A stretch of 34,683 nucleotides of DNA from TMED8 sp038125725. GTDB taxonomy: Bacteria > Pseudomonadota > Alphaproteobacteria > Rhodospirillales > Casp-alpha2. The notes under the pieces were generated by a model. The model saw nothing but the letters and a program-made list of their open reading frames with translations, was not told the DNA's origin and ran no database searches. A program made the translations under genes and the position numbers. The stretch spans positions 1-34,683 of the forward strand of contig JAYPEK010000039.1 in assembly GCA_038125725.1 (NCBI GenBank). The letters run 5' to 3'. Below are positions 23,079 to 31,860 of the stretch, in pieces (positions within the stretch are counted from its first letter, which is position 1; each line of letters begins with the position of its first letter).

Positions 23079-23533
23079 TGACCGAGACCGCCGACGTCGT
23101 CGAAATCTTCACCGATGGCGCGTGCCTCGGAAATCCCGGGCCCGGTGGCTGGGGCGTGTTACTGCGCTGGCGCGACCATGAGCGCGAGCTTTCCGGCGCC
23201 GAGACCGACACCACCAACAACCGCATGGAGCTGATGGCCGCCATCCAGGGCCTCGAATCGCTGAAACGGCCGAGCCGCGTGGCGCTGACCACCGACAGCA
23301 CCTACGTCAAGGACGGCATCACCAAGTGGATTTTCAATTGGAAACGTAACGGCTGGAAGACGGCTGCCAAGAAACCGGTGAAGAACGCCGATCTCTGGCA
23401 GCGCCTGGACGCGGCGCTTTCCGGACACGAGGTCGATTGGCGCTGGGTCAAGGGCCACGCCGGCCATGCCGAGAACGAGCGCGTCGATACGCTGGCCAGC
23501 ACCGCGGCCAAGGAAATCGCCGGCGGCGGCTAG
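23078..23533 (+). CDS. rnhA: Ribonuclease HI
   Basis: The 151-residue enzyme cuts the RNA strand of RNA-DNA hybrids. All catalytic residues are visible: Asp13 in FTDGACLGNPGPGGWG, Glu51 in NNRMEL, Asp73 in TTDSTYVKDGI, and Asp137 in NERVDTLA, with His127 in KGHAGH. Length is normal for RNase HI. It overlaps thrB by four bases, so the two are probably translated together. Confidence 0.97.
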   Translation: MTETADVVEIFTDGACLGNPGPGGWGVLLRWRDHERELSGAETDTTNNRMELMAAIQGLESLKRPSRVALTTDSTYVKDGITKWIFNWKRNGWKTAAKKPVKNADLWQRLDAALSGHEVDWRWVKGHAGHAENERVDTLASTAAKEIAGGG

Positions 23534-23767
23534 TCAGATCAGATCGTTGAGCCAGCCGACGCGCTCGCGGGCATCGGCAAGGGCATCGGCTTCGGTTTCG
23601 AAGGTGAGGACGTCATAGGGGCCGATGGGGAACCAGCCGGTGCCGGTTTCGGCATCGCGGCGGTAGGCCTGGTAGCCGTGGCTACCGTCCGGACGGCGGA
23701 ACAGATCGACGCAGCGACCGCCGTCCGGTGTCTCGATGGAGCGGAGAACCTGGTTCTCGTGCGCCAT
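23534..23767 (-). CDS. Small conserved-looking protein, unknown function
   Basis: A 77-residue protein, MAHENQVLRSIETPDGGRCV at the start, rich in charged and aromatic residues, with YQAYRRDAETGTGWFP in the middle. No membrane helix or signal. Its stop abuts the rnhA stop directly (convergent). It lies 10 nt after the 58-residue gene, so these two small genes probably form one unit. I do not recognise the family. Confidence 0.7.
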   Translation of the reverse strand: MAHENQVLRSIETPDGGRCVDLFRRPDGSHGYQAYRRDAETGTGWFPIGPYDVLTFETEADALADARERVGWLNDLI

Positions 23768-23777
23768 GGTTCGCCCC

Positions 23778-23954
23778 TTACATCAAACCGAGGCTCCAGC
23801 GCATGTGCGAGGCGACGCTGCCCGGCGCATCGGAGGGCGAACGGAACTCGGCACCCGGGATATTGGCACTCACGGGCGTGCCCCAACGGTCGCGGACGAC
23901 GCGCTGGTTCGGGTACCATTTGGGCTGGCGGGTCTTGCCGAACAGGTTGAACAT
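23778..23954 (-). CDS. Small basic protein, unknown function
   Basis: A 58-residue product starting MFNLFGKTRQPKWYPNQRVV, with conserved-looking DRWGTPVSANIPGAEF. ATG 23954 is preferred because GAGGAAAA lies just upstream; the longer frame to 24053 lacks a better site and would start within the LysR promoter region. It is divergent from the LysR gene and upstream of the 77-residue protein gene. Confidence 0.62.
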   Translation of the reverse strand: MFNLFGKTRQPKWYPNQRVVRDRWGTPVSANIPGAEFRSPSDAPGSVASHMRWSLGLM

Positions 23955-24025
23955 CGAATTTTCCTCATGAATAAGGGTGGTGATCAATTGCGTTGACCCA
24001 CACATACGGCGGTTTTTTGTGGAAC

Positions 24026-24071
24026 ACAAAGGATGCTTTGTCATATGATACATGAGTAATTATTCATGTAT
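24026..24071. promoter_or_regulatory. Two dyads upstream of the LysR gene, likely operator sites
   Basis: ACAAAG-gatg-CTTTGT (24026-24041) and ATACATGA-gtaattat-TCATGTAT (24048-24071) are perfect inverted repeats. TATGAT at 24044-24049 could be a -10 box lying between them. The second contains a T-N11-A interval typical of LysR sites and ends just before the GAGG ribosome site at about 24072-24075. Confidence 0.6.
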
Positions 24072-24082
24072 GAGGCAATCGG

Positions 24083-25060
24083 ATGAAGCATCATGCGGCC
24101 CCGGTGGCGGCCATGCGGGCGCTGGAAGCGGCGGCCCGGCACCTGAGTTTCACCCGAGCGGCGGCGGAGCTGAACATCACGCAAAGCGCCGTCAGCCACC
24201 AGATTCGCCACCTGGAGGAGCTCTGGGGACTAAAGCTGTTCGAGCGCCGCCAGCGCCGCCTGGAGCTCACCGCTTCCGGCGCCGCCTTGGCGCCGGTGGC
24301 ACGCGATTTCTTCGACAAGCTGGAGCGCACGCTGGGTGAATTGAAGGCCGAACAGGCGCCGTCGGCGCTGCGCGTCGAGGTGCTGCCGTCGTTCGCGGTC
24401 AAGTGGCTGGTGCCGAGGCTGCCGGCGTTCCGCGCCCAGCACCCGGAAATCGACGTCTGGATGCTGACCAGCCAGCAGGAACTGGTCGACCTGAACGCCC
24501 GCCAGGTGGACGTGGCGGTGCACATGGGCGATGGCAACTATGGCGGCATGGATAGCCGGTTCTTCATGGACGAGACCGTGTTTCCGGTTTGTCGGCCGCG
24601 TTTTCTGGAAGAGCGCGGCGAGCCGGAAACCCCGGCGGACCTCTGCCGCTTTCCGCTGCTGCTTCGCCACGAGGAGATCATGACGCCGACCTGGGAGTTC
24701 TGGTTCCGCAAGGTCGGTGTACCGGAGGCCGTGTTCATGCCGGCGCTGGTCGAGGGCGTGCACTATCCCGATTCGTCCACTGCCCTGCAGGCCGCCTTCG
24801 AGGGCCACGGCATCGCGCTCGGGCGGCGCGCGCATGTCTGGGACGATGTCGAATCGGGTCGTCTGGTGCGCCTGTTCCCGGAGATCGAGGTGCCGTTCAA
24901 TCTGGATTACTACACTGTTGCCGCGCGGTCGCGCGTCGACGTGCCGGCGGTTCAGGCCTTCCGCGCCTGGATCGAGGCCGAAGGGGCGAAAGCCATGCGC
25001 CAATACGAAACGGGCGCCGGCCTAGCCGACGCCCGTCCGCGTGATCAGGTTCCGGCCTAG
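24083..25060 (+). CDS. LysR-family transcriptional regulator (GcvA-like)
   Basis: A 325-residue LTTR. The winged helix-turn-helix lies at about 12-65 (FTRAAAELNITQSAVSHQIR, LFERRQRRLELT) and the co-inducer-binding domain follows from about residue 90. The sequence resembles the GcvA subgroup, but this genome's gcvTHP operon has its own riboswitch, so a glycine role is not implied. It is divergent from two small genes and carries two dyads before its start; autoregulation is likely. The stop is 2 nt from the convergent peroxiredoxin gene. Confidence 0.9.
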   Translation: MKHHAAPVAAMRALEAAARHLSFTRAAAELNITQSAVSHQIRHLEELWGLKLFERRQRRLELTASGAALAPVARDFFDKLERTLGELKAEQAPSALRVEVLPSFAVKWLVPRLPAFRAQHPEIDVWMLTSQQELVDLNARQVDVAVHMGDGNYGGMDSRFFMDETVFPVCRPRFLEERGEPETPADLCRFPLLLRHEEIMTPTWEFWFRKVGVPEAVFMPALVEGVHYPDSSTALQAAFEGHGIALGRRAHVWDDVESGRLVRLFPEIEVPFNLDYYTVAARSRVDVPAVQAFRAWIEAEGAKAMRQYETGAGLADARPRDQVPA

Positions 25061-25061
25061 T

Positions 25062-25544
25062 TTAGCTGAGCTCGGAAAGCATCTGCTCGGCGCTGGTCTT
25101 CTCGAAGGCGCCTTCGTCGATGTGCAGCGACTGAACGACGCCGTCGTCGACGATCATCGAGAAACGCTTGTTGCGCATGCCGAGGCCGCGCTCGGTCAAG
25201 TCGAGCTCCAGGCCCGTGGCGGCGGCGAACTTGGCGGAGCCGTCGGCCAGCATCATCACCTTGTCGCCGACATTCTGGTCCTTGCCCCACGCACCCATGA
25301 CGAAGGCATCGTTGACGGCGATGCAGGCGATGGTGTCGATGCCCTTGGCCTTGATGGCGTCGGCATGCTGCACGAAGCCCGGCAGGTGCTGGGCCGAGCA
25401 AGTCGGCGTGAAGGCGCCGGGAATGCCGAAGATGGCAACCTTCTTGCCCTTGAAAATCTCGTCGGTGTTGACGCCGGACGGCCCATCGGCGGTCATGGTG
25501 GCGATGTCGACGGACGGTACGGTGTCCCCTACGGAAATGGTCAT
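25062..25544 (-). CDS. Prx5-type peroxiredoxin
   Basis: A 160-residue peroxiredoxin that reduces peroxides with thiols. Peroxidatic Cys49 lies in PGAFTPTCS, the Prx5 (AhpE/PMP20-like) signature; a second cysteine, Cys74, may act in resolving. GMRNKRFSMIVDDG near the end is family-typical. It is cytoplasmic by lack of a signal. The gene stands 85 nt downstream of the DsbD/ScsB-like gene on the same strand, so a shared redox setting is likely but direct reduction by DsbD is not implied. Confidence 0.95.
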   Translation of the reverse strand: MTISVGDTVPSVDIATMTADGPSGVNTDEIFKGKKVAIFGIPGAFTPTCSAQHLPGFVQHADAIKAKGIDTIACIAVNDAFVMGAWGKDQNVGDKVMMLADGSAKFAAATGLELDLTERGLGMRNKRFSMIVDDGVVQSLHIDEGAFEKTSAEQMLSELS

Positions 25545-25629
25545 GGATTGTTCCCCTCTGGGTCTGAGTTCAATTTCCTACGCACTGAAATAGTCATTCC
25601 GGCGCTTGTTTCCAACCTTAATCCCGTGA

Positions 25630-27795
25630 TCACTTCGCCGCCAGGGCGGATGGCGCGCCGGCGGCGTCGAAGGCTTCCAGCACGGCGGTTTCGGTCAGCA
25701 GTTCCGGCAACACGATACCCTTCGGCGCCTTCGGGCCGTAGACCGCATTGAACGGGATGCCGTAGCGCCCGAACGAGGCCAGATAACGCGCGATGCCGTC
25801 GTCGGGGCGGGTCCAGTCGGCCTGCATGGCGACGACGCCGTTGCCGCCGAGCCGCGCCAGCACCGGCTCGCGGGTCATGACCACGCCCTTGTTGACCTGG
25901 CAGGTCAGGCACCAGTCGGCGGTGACGTCGACGAAGACGGTCTTGCCGTCGGCCACCAGGGTGGGGATGGCGGCAAGTTCGAACGGCTGCCAGAGCGCTT
26001 TCAGCGCGGCACTTTCGCCAGGCCCGGCGCCGGATTTGGAGCCGGTCTCGGTCCAGGCGGGGGCGGAGAGCGCCACGGCGGCGACGAGCGCCAGTCCCGG
26101 CGCCGAAAGCTTCAGCCCCGGCCCTTGCGCGCGGTGCGCGGAAAACAAAATGCCGGTGGCGACGATGGCTCCGCCGGCAACGACGCCCGCGCCCTGCCAG
26201 CCGGTAACCCCGGCGAGCACGAACACCAGCCACACCCCGGTGCCGGCCAGCAAGAGACCCAGCACCGCCTTCAGACGCACCATCCAGGCGCCGGGGCGCG
26301 GCAGCCAGGTGGCCAGCGCCGGCAAGGCGGCGACGGCTAGGTAGGGCAGCGCCAGTCCGATCCCCAATGCGGCGAAAATCAGCAGGATATCCAGGGTCGA
26401 ACCGGCCAACGCGAAGCCCACCGCGGTCCCCAGGAACGGCGCCGTGCAGGGCGTCGCCAACAGGGTGGCGAAGGCGCCTTGCAGGAAATGCCCGCCAAGG
26501 CCGTGCACATGCGCCGCGTGCTCGCCCATGTCGCTGATGAAACCGGGCAGCCGCACCTCGAAGAAGCCCCAGAGATTGCAGGCGAACAACGTCACCAATA
26601 GGACCAGCAGGGTCAGGAACCAGGGTTGCTGGAACTGGATGCCCCAGCCGATCACCGTGCCGCCGGCGCGCAGCGCCACCAGCGACAGGGCCAAAACAAG
26701 GAATGTGGCGACGATCCCTGCCGCCGAGGCCAGGAATCCAAGCCGCACGTCGCAGGGCTCGCCGCTGCCGTGCTTGACCAGCGACAGCATCTTCAGCGAC
26801 AGCACCGGCAGCACGCAGGGCATCAGGTTGAGGATCAACCCGCCCAGCAGGGCGAACAGCAGCATCAGCGCCAGGGTTGGTTTGTCCGTCTTCGTCTCGG
26901 CGGCATCGGAAACGGGGACGCTGGGGGCCGCATCCACGGCGGTCAGATTCGCTTCGGCGCCGCGCGCGCCATCGACCAGCGTCGCGGTGAAGCTGCGCCG
27001 GACCAGGGTGGCGGTCTCGCCTTCCTCCAGCGCGTCGAGGCCGCCCACCGGTACGTCCAACCAGGCGTCGGTGCCGGTGGCGGAAAGCAAAACCTTGGGC
27101 TTGCCGTAGGTCAGCCCAACTGGGCCTTCCATGAAGACGTCCGGTTCGGAAAGCGGCATTTGCGAGCGGACCTGGAGGCGCAGCATGGCGCCGTGTTCGG
27201 TCTTCCAGGTGCCGAGGGTGAGCAGTTCGAGCCCGTTCCTGGCGCCATCGCCCGGCACTTTTGTCGCGTAACGGCTGATGGTGTGGGCGAAGGGACTGGG
27301 ATCGGCCATGCCGGCCGGCAGGTTGAGCGCCAGATCGGCCGAATAGGGGATGCAGATCTCGTCGCAGACCAGATAGCGGAGCTGTGCCCGCAGGTCCATG
27401 GCCTGTCCGCCGGATTCGGCTTCGGCGGTAATCGGAAAGACGACCTGCTTCTTGTAGCCGAGCGTTTCCAGGCCGAGCACCGAAAAGCGCTCCGGCGCCG
27501 GCCACTCAAGCTTTGCCTGTTTCAGGTTTTCAGATCCCTGCCATTCCAGGCTGGGCGGGAAGCCGGCGTCGCCGGGACTGCGCCAATAGATTTTCCAGCC
27601 CGGCTTCAGTTCGAACTCGAGCCCCAGCCGCGCCGCGCCGTCGCCGACCGCCGGCTGGGCCGAGATCAGGCGCACCCGCGTCTGTTCGGTCTCGACCCAG
27701 TCGGAAGCGCTGGGATCGGCGGCTGCGTCCGCCTTACCAGTCCAAGCGGCGAAAACCAGGGCTGTCAGCGCCAAGCAAGTTCGGAACCCGTTCAT
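25630..27795 (-). CDS. DsbD/ScsB-family thiol:disulfide interchange protein
   Basis: A 721-residue exported membrane reductase. The N-terminal periplasmic domain has Cys144 and Cys148 in VCDEICIPY. The membrane core carries the paired cysteines in NLMPCVLPVLSLK and ATPCTAPFLG. The C-terminal thioredoxin-like domain has the CxxC Cys629 and Cys632 in TADWCLTCQ. The likely role is passing electrons from the cytoplasm to periplasmic disulfides or copper-stress partners. A signal peptide (MNGFRTCLALTALVFAAWTG) begins at ATG 27795. No strong ribosome site precedes it. Whether it is DsbD proper or ScsB cannot be settled here. Confidence 0.9.
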   Translation of the reverse strand: MNGFRTCLALTALVFAAWTGKADAAADPSASDWVETEQTRVRLISAQPAVGDGAARLGLEFELKPGWKIYWRSPGDAGFPPSLEWQGSENLKQAKLEWPAPERFSVLGLETLGYKKQVVFPITAEAESGGQAMDLRAQLRYLVCDEICIPYSADLALNLPAGMADPSPFAHTISRYATKVPGDGARNGLELLTLGTWKTEHGAMLRLQVRSQMPLSEPDVFMEGPVGLTYGKPKVLLSATGTDAWLDVPVGGLDALEEGETATLVRRSFTATLVDGARGAEANLTAVDAAPSVPVSDAAETKTDKPTLALMLLFALLGGLILNLMPCVLPVLSLKMLSLVKHGSGEPCDVRLGFLASAAGIVATFLVLALSLVALRAGGTVIGWGIQFQQPWFLTLLVLLVTLFACNLWGFFEVRLPGFISDMGEHAAHVHGLGGHFLQGAFATLLATPCTAPFLGTAVGFALAGSTLDILLIFAALGIGLALPYLAVAALPALATWLPRPGAWMVRLKAVLGLLLAGTGVWLVFVLAGVTGWQGAGVVAGGAIVATGILFSAHRAQGPGLKLSAPGLALVAAVALSAPAWTETGSKSGAGPGESAALKALWQPFELAAIPTLVADGKTVFVDVTADWCLTCQVNKGVVMTREPVLARLGGNGVVAMQADWTRPDDGIARYLASFGRYGIPFNAVYGPKAPKGIVLPELLTETAVLEAFDAAGAPSALAAK

Positions 27796-27892
27796 GACAG
27801 GCTATATACGCCGGTTTGGCCGTCATTTCACGCATTCCCGGCCCGCTCACGTAGGTTTGAGCGCCGCTGGAAAGGGGGCTGGGGCCGGCGCT

Positions 27893-27920
27893 TTGAGGGC
27901 GCGGCGGAATATGGCATACT
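27893..27920 (+). promoter_or_regulatory. Possible promoter of yqgE
   Basis: TTGAGG (27893-27898), 16-base spacer, CATACT (27915-27920), four matches each. It lies within the 198-bp divergent space before yqgE; no other structure is visible there. Confidence 0.3.
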
Positions 27921-27993
27921 GGCTTCGATCGGGCGCGGCTTGCACGGCTCGGCGCCCCTCACTACCTCAGTGCCGGAAGGGCGGAGACTTAAG

Positions 27994-28593
27994 ATGGCCG
28001 ATCTCACCGACACGCAAGACCCCGACGGCGCCGACCAGAACCCCTGGCTTTCGGGCCAGTTGCTGGTGGCCATGCCGGGCATGACCGATCCCCGGTTCGA
28101 AAAGACCGTCATTTACATGTGCGCCCACAACGAGGACGGCGCCATGGGACTGGTGGTCAACCGTCCCATCGATTCCATGACCTTCGACGAAATGCTCGAG
28201 CAGTTGGAGATCGATCGCCCCGCATCCGATGACGAAATCAAGCTGCTATTCGGCGGCCCGGTGGAACAGGCGCGGGGCTTCGTGCTGCATTCGCCCGACT
28301 ATCTGCAGGAGGCCTCCATGGTGGTTGACGACAACGTGGCCCTGACCGCCACCATCGACATCCTGCGCGCCATCGCCGGCGGCGAGGGACCGAAGAACCG
28401 GCTTCTGGCGCTCGGTTATGCCGGCTGGGGTCCGGGACAACTGGATGCGGAAATCCTTCATAACGGCTGGCTGCACGTTTCCGCCGACGATGAGTTGATT
28501 TTCGGCGAGAACCTGGACGCCAAATGGGAGCGCGCCATGGCCAAGATCGGCATCGACCCGTTGATGCTCTCCGACGACGCCGGCCACGCCTGA
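27994..28593 (+). CDS. YqgE/AlgH family protein
   Basis: A 199-residue DUF179 protein. Family marks are LLVAMPGMTDPRFEKTVIYM, GAMGLVVNRPID, LLFGGPVEQARGFVLHS and ALGYAGWGPGQLDAEI. AlgH homologues were named from alginate regulation, but a general function is not settled. ATG 27994 follows a GGCGGAG site. A much longer frame extends upstream to 26626 but opposes the DsbD-like gene and is rejected. It is followed by a 93-residue protein gene 14 nt later. Confidence 0.95.
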   Translation: MADLTDTQDPDGADQNPWLSGQLLVAMPGMTDPRFEKTVIYMCAHNEDGAMGLVVNRPIDSMTFDEMLEQLEIDRPASDDEIKLLFGGPVEQARGFVLHSPDYLQEASMVVDDNVALTATIDILRAIAGGEGPKNRLLALGYAGWGPGQLDAEILHNGWLHVSADDELIFGENLDAKWERAMAKIGIDPLMLSDDAGHA

Positions 28594-28607
28594 GACTGGA
28601 ACCCGCC

Positions 28608-28889
28608 ATGGCCCGACGCAAATCCCCGAACAAGGGCGGCAACGCCGCCGCCGACAAACTGATGCGCGAACTGGCCCAGCGCATGGAGGCCTGCCCCGAC
28701 GCCGAAAGCCTGCATGCGCAGGTGATCGTGCCGTTCATGGCGGCGCTGGAGACGGTCTGCGGCGCGCGCGGCTATCTGCTCAACATCTACGGCGACACGT
28801 CGAACCTGGTGTTCACCGGCGACGAAACCGACGCCGAGACCATCTACGCCCTGGTCGAAAACTATCTGGACGACGACGGCGAGGATTGA
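28608..28889 (+). CDS. Small acidic-tailed protein, unknown function
   Basis: A 93-residue soluble protein with a basic start (MARRKSPNKGG), a helical middle (LMRELAQRMEACPDAESLHA) and an acidic end (YLDDDGED). ATG 28608 is preferred; the longer frame begins inside yqgE. It follows yqgE by 14 nt and precedes the MBL gene by 28 nt. I do not recognise the family. Confidence 0.7.
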   Translation: MARRKSPNKGGNAAADKLMRELAQRMEACPDAESLHAQVIVPFMAALETVCGARGYLLNIYGDTSNLVFTGDETDAETIYALVENYLDDDGED

Positions 28890-28917
28890 TCGCCGCATCG
28901 GAAACGGGGGGAGGAAC

Positions 28918-29838
28918 ATGAGGAAATTCGCAGGCGCCGCGGTCCTGGTCGCGCTGATCGCGCTCACGACGCCGGCGGCCTCGGCGCTGGAAACCGTCAA
29001 GGTGGCCGACAACGTCTATGCGCTGGTCGGCGCCATGGAGCAGCGCTCGCCCGAGAACCTCGGCAATAACGCAACCTTCGGCGTCATCGTCACGCCTGCC
29101 GGCGTGGTGCTGGTCGATCCGGGCGGTTCGGCCAAGGGCGCGGCCGAGATCGAGGCCGCCATCGCCAAGATCACCGACCTGCCGGTCAAGGTCGTCATCG
29201 ACACCGGCGGCCAGGACCACCGCTGGTTCGGCAATGCCCATTTCAAGGCCAAGGGCGCCGAGATCATCGCCTCCGAGGCCGCCGTCGCCGACCAGAAGGA
29301 GCGCGCCAGCCTGCAATGGCAGGCGATGCAGATGCTGGCCGGGCCGGAAGTGATGAAGGGGACCGAGTTCGTCCATGCCGGCACCCGGTTCGAAACCGAG
29401 CACGCCTTCTCGCTGGGCGGCGTCCGGTTCGAGATCACCCATGCGGGCCAGGCCCATACCCCGGGCGATTCCTTCGTCTGGCTGCCGGACCGGCGTGTCG
29501 TGTTCTCGGGCGACATCGTCTACCTGGACCGGATGCTGGGCGTCCTGTCGTTCTCCAACAGCAAGTCCTGGCTCGGCGCCTTCGACGCGCTGGCGCGCCT
29601 GCAGCCCAACGTGGTGGTGCCGGGCCACGGCCATCCGGCGCCGCTGGCCAAGGCACGGGCCCAAACCCGCGACTATCTGGTGCACCTCCGCGACAAGATC
29701 GGCGCCCTGATCGAGGCCGGCGGCTCGATGATCGACGCCAAGGCGATCGACCAATCGGCGTTCCGTCATCTTGCCGTGTTCGACCAAATCTCCAGGCGCA
29801 ACGCGCAGGCCGTGTTCGCCGAGATGGAATTCGAATAA
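28918..29838 (+). CDS. Exported metallo-beta-lactamase-fold protein with altered metal site
   Basis: The 306-residue protein has a signal peptide (MRKFAGAAVLVALIALTTPA, cleavage near ASA) and the MBL fold: GNNATFGVIVTPAGVVLVDPGG, HAGQAHTPGDSFVWLPDRRV with His180, GDIVY with Asp199 and VVPGHGHP with His237. The canonical HxHxDH zinc motif is TGGQDH (96-101) here, so both first histidines are missing while Asp100-His101 remain. The fold resembles SoxH or quinoprotein-linked hydrolases. ATG 28918 follows GGGGGGAGG. It is likely periplasmic; chemistry is unknown. The next gene is convergent, 5 nt away. Confidence 0.85.
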   Translation: MRKFAGAAVLVALIALTTPAASALETVKVADNVYALVGAMEQRSPENLGNNATFGVIVTPAGVVLVDPGGSAKGAAEIEAAIAKITDLPVKVVIDTGGQDHRWFGNAHFKAKGAEIIASEAAVADQKERASLQWQAMQMLAGPEVMKGTEFVHAGTRFETEHAFSLGGVRFEITHAGQAHTPGDSFVWLPDRRVVFSGDIVYLDRMLGVLSFSNSKSWLGAFDALARLQPNVVVPGHGHPAPLAKARAQTRDYLVHLRDKIGALIEAGGSMIDAKAIDQSAFRHLAVFDQISRRNAQAVFAEMEFE

Positions 29839-29843
29839 CCCGC

Positions 29844-31768
29844 CTATAGGCCCATTTCCGCCAGCCGGCGCTCGATTTCCAGTTCCTTGCCGATGGTGTG
29901 GGGCTGGATCGACATGTCCACGTCGAGGATGTGGCTGCGCCACCAATCGCAGAGGAAGAGCCTGAGATCCTCGGGCGACGTGTTGGCGCCGCTTTGGCGC
30001 CAGGCATCGACCAACGAGCGGACCTCCGCTTCCATGCGCTGGTGTTGGTCGCGGTGCGCGTCCAGGTCTGGATGGGCGCAGGCTTCCAGGACCGCTTCCT
30101 CACGCCGGAAGTGGGGCGCCGTATAGTCGACGAGCTCGCGGACGATACCGGCCAACTCGTGCGGCGGCAGGTCGGGCTGGCCGGCCTTGTTGACTAGCGC
30201 GCAGAGTGTCTGGTGGTCCCTGTCGATGACATCGACGCCGACCCTGAGGCTGTCGGTCCAGATCATGGCGCTGTCGTTGGACGCCAGCGGGATGTCGATC
30301 CAGAAGGTCGAGCCGACGTCTTCGGTGCTTTCGAAATCGATGTTGCCGGCGAGCCGGTCGATCAGCATCTTGGAAACGAACAGCCCGATGCCCATGCCGT
30401 CGACGGCATGTTCCGGATTGTGCGAGACCCGGTGGAAAAGCGTGAACAGGTCGGCGTTCTTCTGTTCCGGGATGCCGATGCCGGTGTCGGCGACCGCCAG
30501 GCGAAAGTAGCCGGCGTCGGTCGTTTCGCCGGAAATCCGCACCTGGCCGTCGGGCTTGTTGTACTTGATGGCGTTGGAAATCAGGTTGATCAGGATCTGA
30601 CGGAAGCGGACCTTGTCGGAGCGGATTTCGACGCCGCGCAGTCCGTCGGGCTCCATTTTCAGCGTGACGTTGCGGTCGGCCGCCATCAGCGACAGGTGCT
30701 CGACGCTTTCGCGCACCACCGGTTCCGGCGCGAATGTCTCGGGATGCACGCTGAGCCGGTCGGCGTCGATGCGCGCCAGATCGAGGATGTCGTTGACCAG
30801 ATCGAGGATGTGGCTGCCGGACGAGATGATGTGGTTGACGTAGTCCTTCTGGTTGTCGGTCAGTGTCTGTTCCAGGTCCAGTTCCAGCATCTGGCCGTAG
30901 CCGAGCACCGCGTTCAAGGGTGTACGCAGCTCGTGGCTCATGGAGGCCAGGAACTCCGATTTGGCGCGGTTGGCGCGTTCCAATTCCTCCTTCGCCGCTT
31001 GTAGGTCGGTCTTGCTTTTCTCCAGGTCGGTCAGGTCCTGGCTGATCGAGGCGAAGCCGGAAATTTCGCCGCCGGTACCGCGGATCGGGAATTTGGCGAC
31101 CAGCACGTGACGCTTGTCGCCATAGGCCAGATCCTTGATCTGCTCGCGGTAGGCGGTGATGCCGAACTCCAGCACCTGCCCCTCCATGCGACGGCGCAGG
31201 GCGCGCTCCTCGTCGGTGATCGGCAGGTCGTCGGCGGTCTTGCCGAGCAGATACTTCGGCGGTTGCCCGTACCAGGCCTCGAAGGCCTCGTTGGCCAACA
31301 GGTAGCGGCCCTGCTTGTCATTGATGGTGAGCGGGAAGGGCATGTGCTCGAGCGCGGTCTTGAACCGCACGTACTCCAACTCCAGCAGCTTGCGTTCGGT
31401 GATGTCGGTGTAGGTGGTGATGTACTGCCCGTCAGGGAGCGGGAAGCCGCGCATCTCCAGGAAGCGGCCGCCGGGAACGGGGCAGTCGTGCAGGATGGGG
31501 GCGAAGGTGCGGGCCTGGTCCATGCGCTCCCTGACCCGCTCGTCGATGCTGCCATCATCGCCGTAGCCGCCCAGCTCGGCGGAGATGCGCACCCAGTCCT
31601 GGAACGGCTCGCCGAGGGTGAGCCGTTCGGCGGGGATGCCAAGAGCGCGGGGAAGCTTGCGTTGTAGTAGGTGACGATCAGGTCGCGGTCGTAGACCAGC
31701 ACGCCCTGATCGATGACATCAAACAGGCCGGCGACGGTTTCCGGGGTGAGGGGACCGGATGAGCACAT
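29844..31768 (-). pseudogene. PAS-PAS-histidine kinase-hemerythrin protein with one-base frameshift
   Basis: From ATG 31768 the frame gives about 43 residues (CSSGPLTPETVAGLFDVIDQ), then shifts. Adding one G at about 31639 (TTGGCATCC to TTGGGCATCC) restores a 641-residue kinase. The frame from 31592 carries the rest. The restored order is: PAS at the N-terminus; second PAS (NDKQGRYLLANEAFEAWYG); HisKA with phospho-His279 (SMSHELRTPLNAVL); HATPase (ISNAIKYN, DTGIGIP, DGMGIGLF); and from about residue 502 a hemerythrin domain with His519, His553, Glu557, His572, His576, His613 and Asp618. No transmembrane helix is seen. The input may be O2, NO or iron. The frameshift could be a sequencing error in a G-run. 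The regulator partner is not in this window. Confidence 0.85.
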
Positions 31769-31860
31769 TCACATGACGAACTGTTTTTTGTTGTAAGTCC
31801 TTTAGGCATATCGAAAAAGAGTTCAACGGTCCACCCTATTCCCAACCGGTCTAGGCCGGC

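Noticed and set aside
24083..25060. LysR gene as the regulator of the gcvTHP operon in this window
   Set aside because: The GcvA-like similarity is only at family level; gcvTHP has a tandem riboswitch and the LysR gene is unlinked to it.
26626..27993. Long rightward extension of the yqgE frame
   Set aside because: It lies antisense to the DsbD/ScsB-like gene, and YqgE homologues start near 27994.
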